Source: Setaria digitata
Lineage: Eukaryota; Nematoda; Chromadorea; Rhabditida; Setariidae
Length of the DNA: 55,763 nt
NCBI GenBank assembly: GCA_003640385.1
Contig: RCAB01000420.1
Location: 1-55,763, forward strand
Reading direction: 5' to 3'
This document shows, piece by piece, positions 43,720-55,763 of this stretch (position 1 is the first letter of the stretch; each line of letters begins with the position of its first letter). The translations under genes and the position numbers were made by a program. The notes below the pieces were generated by a model that had not been told where the DNA came from, did no database searches, and saw nothing but the letters and a program-made list of their open reading frames with translations.

Positions 43720-46700
43720 ATAATGAAATATTAATATACATCCGACCAATTATTGTTTTAAAAATTTGTGTCAAATCAGAATCAATAAATAAATAACAAT
43801 TGAAATTTTTGCTGATAACAAGTATTTGACGCCACATAAATCTCGTCTGTGAGAGAGCAGCAATTTTATTAGTTCTGCACTTCTTTCTTGATTATGGAAT
43901 TATTTGGTTGCAGGTTATCATTACAATAACAATCGTAAGTGAAATTAATGAACAAAAAATAAGAATGTTAACCCCTTATCTCTACAATTCTTATCATTTT
44001 CTTAACTCGTGCACAATGAATAACAAGGTTGTACCAATCGACTTGGGCTTATCTTTCCATTCACTGGAAATTATATTATAAATTATTTCGAACTGACACA
44101 GAGGGTTGTTTGTGTTTGTCATTTTACATGAAATTCTTTCTCTTTCTTAATTTTCCTAGTAATATTGCTCAATGAATGAGTCGTGCAAAATCATTTTCCA
44201 AAAGTTTTATATATTATGTTCGTCATTTGCAATAATCATGGAAAACTGGCTAATGTAACAGACAGAGCCGATCCTAAGCTTTGGATTTCAGAATTAGCAT
44301 ATTCAGAACAAAAAACTTTGCTTTCTTTCTTCAAACAGGAAGTGCACTTTCTCAGAATGGAATTCTACCTCATCATTTGTTCTAAAATTCAGAAGCCAAG
44401 CCAGCTGTTCTGTTTTCTTGTCCGATTTCCAATATCAAACAGGATGACTGAATGATTTTATATGCATGAAATTCGATTTTCGTGGTAAACTCTCCTGCAA
44501 GTAAAGAACACTTAAGAATAGTGATAGAAGTTTTCTAGAGCAAAATGGTCTTAACCACAGCCATTTGTGAAACAATTATTTGAAAGCAGTTGACTGAAAG
44601 ACTCCTATATGCCTCGTGATAATGGCATTTCATCCAGAACTATTCGGAAAATCATAGAAAAACTGCATTTACTTTATGAATATTTTCCAATTTGGACATT
44701 AAGCTTACATAACTTTAGCTTGTTTATATGTTTAAACTACCTGTTATTTTAAATGGAAGCATATTCCTTTCCTTCTCTTATATCCACATGTTTTAGATAT
44801 GATATAACATTTGAGGTAGTCGGAAAGAATCGAGATCAAATACGGTGATTAAATGACTTCTGGAGGCTTTTTCTGAAAACATTTCCTTGCGATGTTGCAA
44901 GACTAAAAACAAGCTATGTCGTATCATTATCTTATGCACAGATTTTCGATCAGAATTAATTTGACTCTTAATAATTAATATAATTTGTGCTGCAATTTAG
45001 CAACTTACAATTAACAGTTTTTTTTCTTGATGAATACTTTCGTTTTCACTTTTTTACCACTAATTCTTTATATCCTGACAGTATCACCAAATTTAAGTTT
45101 CTTCCTGGATAGCAGCTTATCCTAGTGCATATCCTTTTCTTAGAACTCATAATTTAATAAGATAAATAATAAGAAAATCACTCAATTCTTATCTTTTTCC
45201 TAAGACCGTCATCTGATAAAGGGAAAGTTTCATGAATACACTTTAATGCGTTGATTATCCTCTTAAGCGAATCTTCGATAGGTTACAAGCCACAAGAGAC
45301 TTCTTCCTATAAATTACTGTCATTCATAATTTATTAAAATTTCTTGATACTTTATCAATATCGATATCTCATGCGACAGTATGATTACTTAAAAAGATTT
45401 CCCTTGAAATATTATTATATTATAAATAACCCGCTATTTGTATACGGTTTGTGTTGCTAGTTATCAAGTTTGCAAATTGAACTAATCTATTTGCTGATTA
45501 TTTCACACTCAAACTGACGATTGGTAACTTTATTGGCCATATTTTATTGTTTAATTCAAGCTCAGGAATTCTCGAAAAATTTACAAACGTATCTTGTCAC
45601 TACTTATCTGTTCCATATTTTAATAAAAAACATTGCAACATATATTTATTAAAGTTTATTATAAATAATGAAAGAGAAAACACTTCTTTCTACAAATGTT
45701 TTATGAATTATATTACACCATGTCGAAGACACTCGCAAAAAGCCCTCATTTCCAATAATTAAAAAATGTAAAGACTTTTTTAAAAAAAGAAGAAAAAAAG
45801 AATAATTTGTGAATATGAAATGCATTTCAATAATAATTCCATTGCCTTTTTTTCTTTATTGGAAATCATCGGTAGCTTATATAAATGGATGAATTCAATT
45901 AGTATGTGCTAAAAGAAAAGCTTTATCGAATTAATGCTTTATCTAGCTCAATTTTTTTCTTTCTTAGACTCATCACACTTTCGTCTTGATTATAATCCCA
46001 ACAGAATTCTAAGATCTCGAATATATCATATTTTGTACATTATCCTTTTATTCTTATATTTTTAATTCGTAGTAACGCTGACAACTTAATCAGAAGTTGG
46101 ACTGAAAGAGAAAATATAACATATAATTGTGAAATATCATTAAAAGTATTATTAGAGTGCTAAGAGATTCATATGAATTTTGGAGAAAAAAAAAAGAATA
46201 AAAGATAAAGTGGTGCTTTTGTGCATTATTGAAGCTTAAAAAAGTTTCCATTGTTCATTTTTTCTTTTCATGCAGAACTGTTTGTAGTATGAAGAAAGAT
46301 TGTATCTTATTGTTTTTCGAATTATATGAATGAATTGTAAAGATTGCTTTGAAATCTTCCTTTCAAAATTGAATTTAGTTTTGAACAATAAATTTTGCTG
46401 CATTCTTTAATTATGGGTAAATTATATTTATTTTCTAGATTTATTCATCCAAAAAAAGGAAAAAAAAATAGAATTATGCCCTTAAATAATTTGGTCTTAT
46501 TCAGCAATCACTAGACTTCCATTTCTGATATTTTAGAAAATGACAGATCAGAATTATATCGACAAATTTTGAATAAATGAGTGACAATCAACATTTTCAA
46601 GCTCACTACTATAAATTTGTACCAAACGAGAAACAGATAATTCAAGAATTTACTTACTCTTATGTTCTAAGTAGGAGAATATTAAATGCACTTACAGCAT

Positions 46701-49373
46701 AACATATAAATAAGTCTATAATCTATAGCACAAAAATGGTTAACGTATTCGGAAACAAATCATAAAAGTTCATCTACTTTATCGAGCATGTTCACTCTCT
46801 GCAGCAATGTTTCAGCATTAAACATTGTATTTTGTGATTTCCTACTTTATTTTTCTTCAGAAAAATTCATTTAGTTATTTGAAATGAATACGCTAGACTC
46901 TCGGCATTAATTGATTGCAGACCTGAAATTTCTCAAATAACTTCGCACTATCTTCAGCCGATTTGTTTTACCATGCCTCATTTTCATCTTTCATCTAAAT
47001 GCATTATAAAAAAAAACAAAAATAAGAAAGACTGAAAGTGAGGAAAGAATAATCATATAGTGGCTGTGTAAAATAATTTAAATTTCAGCATAATATGATG
47101 AAAAACTCGAAGATGAGGGAACTTGTTTGATGATTATTTCTGATTAAGCAGGACAATTTATCCAAATATATCTTAATCAATCTCTCTTGCAAATTTGTCC
47201 ATTTCATCTCAAATTAGTGAGAATTCAGAAGCATTCTCAGTGTAGTCAAATAAATTAAGGATAATGGAAAAATAGTTAAATGGAAGAAGAAATGGAATGG
47301 GTCCTTCAGGCGTTCAATTTTTCAGACTGATTTCCTCCTGATCCAAGAGGCTTGGAAGATATCATATCATCTGATAGGAAGGTTGGGCAATGAATCAACA
47401 CCAACCATTCTTGTTTACTCATAGTTATGAATTTATTTTGGTTATATATTAATTTTTCTAATGAAATTTTTTTCTTTTCGAAATCAATGTATTTATTTTT
47501 TTTAAATATTCTCAAAATATTCTTTGTAGTAGTAGTAGTAAGAAAGAATAAATCAAAAAATATATGGACATATTTCATTTTTGTTGTTATTGACATTAAA
47601 TATTATGCGTTTTGAGAATTTGTTTGTGGAGATTTCTTTTTTTATACTGAAAACTATTTTGTAATATTGGAAACGACTGATAAGCTGAATTGTTTTTCAA
47701 ACTTTTTAATGTAATTATTGAAAGCCTTTTTTTGTAAGTTATTCCATTTCTACCTTGCCTCGGGGTCAAAAGGTAAACTTCTAGATCTAGAACTTACTAC
47801 TCCAACAACATTTTTTTCTCATTCTTTTCTATCAGAAATCCTTTCTACAAAATACTTCAAGTGATTCCGCCTTTACCACATAATTTGCTTGATGTTATAA
47901 TTCTAATTAAACTAATGAATTGGAATTTCCTGGCGAAGTAATTCTTTTGCTCAGCAAATTCCGATTAGATTTTTAGTTAAGTGAGAATTATCACTTTCTA
48001 ATGTTTGATGATTTTACAGATTTTTTTTTTTTTTTTGCGAGAGAAGAAACTGTCACTGCGTTAACTGTTATATTAGCTAAAACTAATCTTATAAACTAAA
48101 TAATACCTTAATCGTTTTTATTTTACAGGTAGGCAGAATAAAAATGTATATCTAAAAGATCGAGTAGATTTGGACTTGATTAAAATATTTCATTTTCATG
48201 GCCTCAAAACTTTTAATTTACACCGTCAACAAGAATAATATTTCAATTGCAATTACGCTGATTTCCATTCCTAGCATTCATTTTTATGTTTCACTGCCAC
48301 TGAAACAGTAGCTGTTCAAATAAAATGAAAATACAGTATTTATGTTGTTAAATCAACAGAATTAATATGAAGACATTTATTTTATGCTTTTTGGTACTTT
48401 TTTTTTTAAGTGCAACTTCAATCTTGAAATTTTTTAAGAAAAAAAAATAATATCTTGAATGAGTGATATATTGAAGAATAGCAGATTTCGTATTTTGTTA
48501 GAATTGTGAATCTAATTTATAGGAGAAGGGAGAAAGCTGTAGAGTAAGATAATTTTTGCTATGCCTCTTTCTTGAGCACTTCACTGAAATTAAAAAAAAA
48601 AAAAACTTTTCTCACTGTTTAAGAAAACTAAAATCTAAGTATGGAAAATATTGCTAAGTTGGACGATGACGTGACCACGGTGGTGCAATAATTATGTTCA
48701 ATAAGAGATGAAATAGCTTCTTGACATTATTTTCACTTTGTCATCAAGCAATATATTTTGTGAACGAACTCCTCCCTGTTATTCCTGAAATTGTATTACG
48801 AATCGAGCGTCGGTCTTTGAGCTTTGTAACGGTTTGATTATTTCTCTCATCAAAATTGGATAATCTCATTATTTCCTGTAAAATACAATCATATATTTAC
48901 TTGAGCGTCTTTGTGCACTTTTACAAAATCACGCTAATTACTTTTCAAATTGCTCATCTGTATAATAATATACTTTTCTTTCTTGGTTATTTATATAGCA
49001 ATGGTGATGATTATTTTATCTCATGGAATAGCAATAAATGAGTTTATAAATGCTCCAATTATTTTTGTTTCCTCTAATAAGGCATTCACTGGTCAATATG
49101 TAGCCATTATTAGGATTATCGCCCGCTTCAGGTAATTAATCCAAGCGATTATTTACATAGCAAATCTGAGAGCGCATTGAAATGCATCCGATAATATAAT
49201 TTCTGAATTGCACTTCTGTAACAGCCATCGACCAATTTTATGATGGGAGAAGAATTTGTTTATTACACTTTTTTTTTTTCACTTTTTTAATGATAATATT
49301 AAAAAAAAAAGCGAATTAAGAAATCAGTCATCTAATTTTCCGTTTAATTGTCTTTTTTCATTTTTAATCTCGT
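43720..49373. other. Long A/T-rich region, no gene recognised
   Basis: Over 5 kb without a recognisable exon chain. A minus-strand ORF of 38 codons at 47422-47306 (MSKQEW... to ...KLNA) has a composition less A/T-driven than its neighbours but no recognised family. A poly(A) signal for RASGEF1 is at the left end. The right end should hold the receptor promoter. Confidence 0.5.
43784..43789 (+). terminator. Poly(A) signal of RASGEF1
   Basis: AATAAA, directly followed by further AATAA units, 65 bases after the stop codon. Confidence 0.6.
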
Positions 49374-52290
49374 ATGAAAGCTACAGCAAGTAAAGGTGAC
49401 GATATAATGAAGCAGCATTGTTTATTGGATGATAATGAGCAATTAGACGAGAACTGGCTTGATCAGAAATTATCCACTGCATGTAATTGCACTGACTTGC
49501 TTGATCTCACTTTACCGATTAATCTACACTGTGAAGCATTCCCATTCAATCATGATATTTTGGTGCAAATCTTTTACATTACAATATTTACCGCAATTAT
49601 TTTTCTTGCTCTGTGCGGAAATTTCACTGTTATATGGTTTGCTTTTTGTTTGTCGCTGTTTTTTTGTCATATTTAATTTATTATTCACACATTTAATTTT
49701 GGACTAGAAAAATTTCCAGTGTCCATGAAAAAGTGTTATTACCAGCAATTTGATAATCGAGATTAAAGTCTTTTCTTTATTCAATTTTGCACTTCCAAGT
49801 TTTTTCTCTAAAAGAAGAACAGAAAGTATGAACTGAGAATCAAGATAATGAATTTTAGGAAAAACTCATTTTTTCTTTCCTTTTTTTTTTCTTATCAATA
49901 TAGCACTGAGTAAAAATTCGACTTAATATCAAAGTATTGTTTTGAACAAAATCAGATTTACTCTTCAAGTTTAAAGAATTTAGTTTTCTTTATATGAATC
50001 CATTTAGTTTCCTGATTGTGATTGATTCATAACATACTCTCAGGTGATATGAAGTACTGATCTGAAAAAAAAAGTAAAAATGGATTAACAAGCTAAAAGA
50101 CCTTCTCTAAAAAAATACTTCAGAATAGATAACATAAAAAGGTCAGTTTAGTTTAAATGTCAAAATATGAAACCAGAGATTCATGATTATATTTGAACTA
50201 CTTTACTGCATAAAACATGTTAATGGGAATGAAAAAAAAACATAAGAAAAAGAAATAAGAAATTTACTATATATATATATATTTTAGTAAAAAAAAAAAA
50301 AATATATTATGTATATATATATATATATATATAATTATAAATGTTTAAATCTAAATATATATATTATAAATGTTTTAGGATAATTTTATGCCATGAACGA
50401 ATGCGTACTGTTACGAATTATTATTTGTTAAATCTTGCAATTTCCGATGCAGCGATATCGATATTTAACACCGGTTTTTCATGGACTTATAATTTCTATT
50501 ATGTTTGGATATTTGGTCCAACTTACTGTGCAATAAATAATCTTATGGGTATTGCACCGATATGTGCCAGTGTTTTCACAATGATTGCCATGAGCATCGA
50601 TAGGTTTTTAAATTTTTAATTTTAGTTTCAAGAAAATATTTCGGAATGTTTGAGTAAAAGTTTTGAATAAGAGACTAAGTTTGGTAGCTACAAAGTTTAA
50701 AACTTTGGTTCAAACCAACAATCACCTTCCAACACTAATCCGTCGATTAGGAAGAATTTAAATTTTAGGGAAAACGAACACAAATTCTTTTTTGTTTACT
50801 TTTGATAATTAATTTGATTACTAGAACAATTCTGCATGAGTGCCATTACTGAAATCTTTCAACGACGTATCAGGTACATGGCAATTGTTCATCCGCTAAA
50901 TAGACGATTGGGTCAACACGCAACAGTAACAACGATAATAGCAATTTGGATTGTAGCCTTGTTGTGTGGCCTACCTGCGCTTTTGGCTTCGAAGGAAGAA
51001 ATAAATTATTTTGTCGACGAGCGAAATAATATATTCGTTGATCCGATCTGTTTGGCAGATAATTTTCCGGATGGAAATGCGCTTACTAGCAATTTATTCG
51101 CCATGTCAGTGTCCATTACTCGTGCTTTTTAAATGAAGAAAATGCAAAAAAAAAAAAAAAAAGAGATAACAAATAAGTATATGAGTGAATGAAGAAGTGA
51201 ACAGAAATTACATACTAGCATGATTTTCTGAAGCTAGTAATTTTTTAAAAAATTAAGATTTGAAGTACCGGTCAAATAAGGAGCAAGTGATAATACTTCA
51301 TTTCATGACAATGAATATAGCTTTTAGACATTTATCGTAAATTTAGTCCGTTTTTTTTTTCTCCCTTTCCTTTCTTTTTTTTCAAGACCTAACTGTTTTA
51401 ATCGCTTACTTTATCTGATGACTTATTAAGCTGCGGAGATTTTTCAAAATAGTATTAAAAATACCCAATTGTTTAGCCTTGAAATTCTATCATGTTAGTT
51501 TTTTAGATACAATAATGTGTTACTTGTTATCAATTACATATTACCATTGTTTGTGCTTCTTTATACTTACGGACGTGTTGCTATAATACTTAGGAATCAT
51601 GAATCAATTGGAGATACGCGTCATCAAGAAAATATCAAAGCGAAAAGACATGTAAGTTCCTGATAAAATATTGAAAAAAAAAAAAAAAAAAAAGGAAGAT
51701 AAATGAATTCTTCTTGACAATTCGTAAAGATGTAATGATTAAAACACTTATGATTATTTCAGGCAGCAAATATGCTAGCCTTGGTTGTACTTATTTTTAT
51801 GTTTTTGTGGTTACCTTATCAGTTGTATTTTGTGGTACTCTACATGTACGTTGGTACACTATTTGATCGTAAGATGTCGCTGTATATATATTTAAATATT
51901 TATTGGCTTGGCATGAGCTCAACCATTTTCAATCCAATCATTTATTATTTCATGAATGAACGGTATTTTATTCAAATAAAATTTACTATTTTCATGGTAT
52001 TTATGTCAAAAATTAAGAAAATAATGAAAGTATACATTTGCCAAATACTATATATATATATAGCATTTGGCAAATGATATGTAAATTGTGAAATCAATCA
52101 TGTGTATAATATAAATATTTTCAGATTTCGCATGGGTTTTCAGTATGCGTTTCGTTGGTTACCACTGGTTACTCTCAATACAAACGAGTACCATTATTTG
52201 CTTACCTCGAAAAATTCTCATCATTCTCGTGTCATGTCAACCACACGGATTGTCACTCTTCAAAATCCATATTCACCAATCCTAGTTTGA
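49374..52290 (+). CDS. Tachykinin-type neuropeptide receptor (class A GPCR), 6 exons, about 411 aa
   Basis: Exons: 49374-49636, 50379-50603, 50874-51110, 51507-51651, 51763-51962 and 52125-52290. Phases agree, giving 411 aa. It is a seven-helix plasma-membrane receptor, probably for a tachykinin-like peptide. The extracellular N-terminus has an N-glycosylation site at N38 (NCT). TM1 ends in the GNFTVIW block. TM2 reads NYYLLNLAISDA. Cysteines in TYCAINN and PICLADN would form the TM3-ECL2 bond. DRY is intact at 162-164 (SIDRYMAIVHPL). TM6 has FMFLWLPY and TM7 has WLGMSSTIFNPIIYY with NPxxY at 347-351. After TM7 it reads ERFRMGFQYAFRW, which closely matches the post-TM7 segment of NK receptors and is the best reason for the tachykinin call. 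A second ATG 33 bases after the first is a possible start. The ligand is inferred from family only. Confidence 0.92.
50262..50335. repeat. Compound AT-rich microsatellite in receptor intron 1
   Basis: Two AT runs separated by an A tract sit just upstream of receptor exon 2. Confidence 0.85.
52035..52076 (-). repeat. 42-base near-perfect palindrome in receptor intron 5
   Basis: CATTTGCCAAATA at the left end mirrors CATTTGGCAAATG at the right, joined by an alternating TA core. Only one position mismatches (A52047 with C52064). Read as RNA from the minus strand that position becomes a G-U pair, so the stem would be fully paired. Confidence 0.75.
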
Positions 52291-52316
52291 TTTGTGTGTC
52301 GAGTAAATTCTTAATT

Positions 52317-52353
52317 TTATATATATATATATATAAAATATATATATATATAA
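52317..52353. repeat. AT microsatellite in the receptor 3' region
   Basis: Two AT runs separated by AAA, starting about 27 bases after the receptor stop codon. Confidence 0.85.
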
Positions 52354-52442
52354 ACATGCAAAACGATGTTCGAGAATTTAAAACAAGAAAAAAAAGCGAA
52401 TGGTGAATATCGGTCGATTTAGGAAGCAGAATCATTTTGTCT

Positions 52443-52448
52443 AATAAA
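52443..52448 (+). terminator. Poly(A) signal of the tachykinin-type receptor
   Basis: AATAAA, 153 bases after the stop codon. Confidence 0.5.
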
Positions 52449-54490
52449 ATCATAACTATATCGAAACAAAAAAGAAGAAAATTTGTAAAATCTCTTCGCT
52501 AAAGGTGTTCTCGAATATAAAATGTTTATATGCATTGCTTTAAACGCCATAGTTTAATTTTGCTGATTAAGCTCTATACGAAAGAATTAATGCTAACATC
52601 TCACAATAATTAGCGCATTTAGAATACATAATACCGGTTCCACATTGTAAACTGGATAAGTGTTAATCAATTTCAACATAAATAGGTCAACAAAAATTCA
52701 AGATTTGTGGTATGTATAGATGAGAATTATTCAGAAATAAAATCTAATTAAAGAATGCATGACCAATTACTTGGAATAGTTGATCACAAGCAAGAAGACA
52801 GCTCATATTTGTTGGTAATGGTGTAGGTAAGATAATCAATAGGTAATCAATCTAAACAAATAATCTATGTTGAATAAGCTATCAAGAATCGGAATTCTTG
52901 CTCGTTTTCAAGCAGATTGTATAAATGGTAGCAATGGTAGGACAGGCAGTACTTGAATGACTTATTGAGGAGTGTGATGATCAAACCATATGCGAAATGA
53001 AATTTGAAATATCTTGAAAATTTTCATATTCTTAATGAATATGAACTGCATTTCATTGGTCTTAAAAGTAATTATAAAAAGCGTAATTTATTATTTACCG
53101 TGGTACTAAAGCACTTGTAATTTTTTTTATTTTTTATTTTTTAAACACTTATATAGAAATTGTCGCCATCCAAATAGCCACTTCAGATGAATAGGTTGAT
53201 TGGGTAGAACAGTACTGTTTTTTTCCTTTTTCTTTTCTTTTTTTGTCATTAATTAAATAATCTCTTTGCGCAAAGATATTCTTTAATTCAATCGATTAAG
53301 AGACGTCTTTTCCAACTGCTTGCTTCCAGGAATAGTTCCAGTTTTAGTAGTAGGTTTGATTTTAGATTGTCATTTTCGGTTCTTGGCCAATGGTTCTAAT
53401 TAAGATTATCGAGAACATCCCTCTGAAATAACATTTATTCTTGTTTTTTGTTCTTCAAATTTTCCAAAGTAGTTTCAGCAAAGTTTCTGTTAAACTTGAA
53501 GAGAGAAAAGGATATCAAATGCATTGGAATGGATGGCTTATGAGTAGAAAAAGTTAGAACTGAGGCCGAAAAAATGAACGGTCTGATTTCATGATTATAG
53601 AAAAACCATGATACACGACTTCTGAGGTAATAATTGCATAGAAGTCTTCCAGCTGACAATTTGCATCTTCCCTCTTTTTTCTACCAAACTTTGACATTAT
53701 ACGTCTCCATTTATCATTTCTGAAATTCAGTACTTTTAGCCTTCATCTTTATCTTCATTCTGCTGCTTCTACATTAATATTAAGACTGTAACAGTGTTCG
53801 AGCAGATTAAAATTAATTCAGTCAATCATACAACAACAAAAGTTATAAGATTTCGTATCTCTTTTATTCTGGACTATCCGCAATGCCCTGAAGACCACTA
53901 CATACTTTTTCATAACAATGTTACGTAATTGCAACACCAATATTACACCTTAACATTTCCATTTCATGCCGCAGTGATTAACCTGAGGAAAGTCAAATTA
54001 AATGCTCATTATTCTTGACAAAAAATTAACGCAAGCATCATCGATTTTCGATTTTGTGTCAGAAGCAAACGGATTTTCAACTGCCATATAATTTATGAGT
54101 ACCCAAAAGCTCTGTTTTGAGATAGGCATTTTAAGCAGAACCTACACATTTGTCCAAAATTTATCAAGAAGTACCACTGAAGTTATTACTGAGTACGCCG
54201 AAGTCGATGCAACAACATAAAGCACAGGCAGGAAAAGTTAGCTGCTAAAAGGAACAGCTGATTCTCCACTCAGTCTTTCAGTTCCATCCAGTCGAGAACT
54301 CGAGACTTTCCCCGATGATCTGACTTGTAAAGACACGGCAGAAAGTCGTCCTTGTGCTGCAACCTTTCCTTTTCCAACTCAATTAGTGCATCTCACTTGA
54401 TCATTAGACTGATTCTTCTCTATTCTCTTTCTCGAAAAGCTTAATCACTGGATTATTGCCATTATCATCAACTTGTCGTTATCCCTTGTT

Positions 54491-55007
54491 ATCATTTATT
54501 ATTATTATTGCTATTATTTTTATTTTATTATATTATTTTTATTATTTATTATTATTAATAATTATTGTTTTTATTATTATTACTATTTTTATTATTATTA
54601 TTACTATTTTTATCATTATTATTATTTTTGTTTTGTTATTACTTTTATTTCATTATAATTATTATTTTTATTATTGTTATTATTTTTATTATTATTTTTG
54701 TTATTATTTTTATTTTCATTATTATTATTATTTTTATTATTACTTTTATTTTTATTATTATTTTTATTTTTATTATTATTTTTATTATTATTTTTATTTT
54801 TATTATTATTTTTATTTTTATTATTATTTTTATTTTTATTACTATTATTGTTTTTATTATTATTTTTATTTTTATCGTTATTTTTATTTTTATTATTATT
54901 ATTTTTATTATTATTTTTATTTTTATTATTATTTTTATTTTTATTATTATTTTTATTTTTAAAATTATTATTGTTACTATTATTATTATTATTAATTATT
55001 ATTATTA
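54491..55007. repeat. About 0.5-kb TTATT/TTTTTATT microsatellite
   Basis: The tract is almost only T and A, built from TTATTATT and ATTTTTATTTTT units with rare C or G. It produces long artificial open frames in several frames (Phe/Ile/Tyr/Leu on plus, Asn/Lys on minus), which should not be taken as genes. Confidence 0.95.
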
Positions 55008-55763
55008 CCAAACAAAAATTCTCATTATTATTAATAACTTTTCAAAACTTCGTCTTGTTGAGTAAAATATTGCCTTCAGCAGGTAATCAAGGGAAGTAAC
55101 TAAGCCTGTCATTGTTAAGAATGAAGAAAAAATAATTAGAGGCAAAACAAATGAACGATATAAAAAGATAATTAGTGGAATGGGAATGGTCAGAAAAGTT
55201 ACTTCCTTTATTGCCTAAAGGATATTTCAGACTATAGATCTGAAATACTTAGCATTAGCTAACTCTTGAACCGAAGTGAAACATAATGACTGATAACAAA
55301 ATAGCTTTCGTCACTTTCATCTATTACTGTTATCATCATTTATCACAGTATCACTGTTATCATTTTCCTAATTTTAAAGAATGCCATCTTTGCCGTTCCG
55401 CCAGTGCCTTTCCTCGCACTAAAAATCCTTTGAAACTAGTTCTTTTTAAGTAAGATATTTTCCATTTTCTCATGTAATTTTGATGACTAAATCTCTTTTC
55501 CCTTCATTATTATAGTTAGAGAAAGTATTAATTAATCATGACCTGTTGTTTCTTTATAAGCAGAAATTTTGAAACTATTTACTTTAATTGTCACTTTGAT
55601 GACTTATTTTTGTTCTCAAAGAGCCAGAGACACAGCAAGACGGAAATTAAAATATTATTGATTTCAGCCATGAAAGTATTATTCTGAGACAATTTACACA
55701 TCAGGAGCATAAACTTGAAACCACTGTCAGTACAACGCATCTTATCAATTAAGAAGTAAACTA

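Larger units (their letters stand above)
52291..55763. other. Terminal A/T-rich non-coding region
   Basis: It contains the receptor 3' end, short unconvincing open frames on both strands, and the large microsatellite at 54491-55007. No gene was recognised. Confidence 0.5.

Noticed and set aside
54456..55099. Long open frames of up to 168 codons on both strands
   Set aside because: They are direct translations of the TTATT microsatellite (Phe/Ile/Tyr/Leu or Asn/Lys strings), open in several frames at once, so they are not evidence of a gene.

Overview
This window is nuclear DNA of a parasitic-type nematode, most like a filarial (spirurid) worm. The evidence is the strong A/T bias, introns that mostly end in TTTTAG or TTTCAG, several start codons sitting a few bases after an acceptor-like TTTCAG or TTAG (as trans-spliced messages do), and protein families shared with other nematodes. 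There is no sign of bacterial, phage or transposon content. Genes were rebuilt exon by exon by reading splice sites and matching remembered family patterns. No database search was run.

Layout. 1-4.65 kb is non-coding. 4.66-8.17 kb (+) is a copine with eroded C2 calcium sites. 9.58-12.33 kb (-) is a secreted or GPI-anchored leucine-rich-repeat protein. 14.92-17.90 kb (-) is tyrosyl-DNA phosphodiesterase 2 (TDP2), divergent from NTAQ1, the N-terminal glutamine amidohydrolase, at 18.68-20.04 kb (+). Mitochondrial tyrosyl-tRNA synthetase follows at 20.66-23.19 kb (+), then the p60 subunit of chromatin assembly factor 1 at 24.80-27.97 kb (+). Just downstream is a 92-base T homopolymer. An unrecognised gene lies at 29.77-31.46 kb (-). 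A weak candidate gene may occupy 32.35-35.04 kb (-). 35-39.7 kb is A/T-rich with no recognised gene. A RASGEF1-type Ras/Rap exchange factor is at 39.68-43.72 kb (+). 43.7-49.4 kb is again empty of recognisable genes. A tachykinin-type neuropeptide GPCR is at 49.37-52.29 kb (+). The last 3.5 kb is non-coding and carries a long TTATTTTTATT-type microsatellite.

The seven well-supported protein families (copine, TDP2, NTAQ1, YARS2, CHAF1B, RASGEF1, tachykinin receptor) all assemble with matching intron phases, and where I know the family length it fits. They do not form one pathway. TDP2 and the CAF-1 subunit both act on DNA and chromatin, while NTAQ1 and YARS2 act in protein turnover and mitochondrial translation. 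The close same-strand NTAQ1-YARS2 pair could be an operon.

I did not find a clear new biological system. The items most worth a second look are the calcium-site loss in the copine together with its GC-AG intron, a PCNA-binding-like motif in the CAF-1 p60 tail, near-perfect hairpins after the copine gene and inside a receptor intron, and the unrecognised gene at 29.8-31.5 kb.
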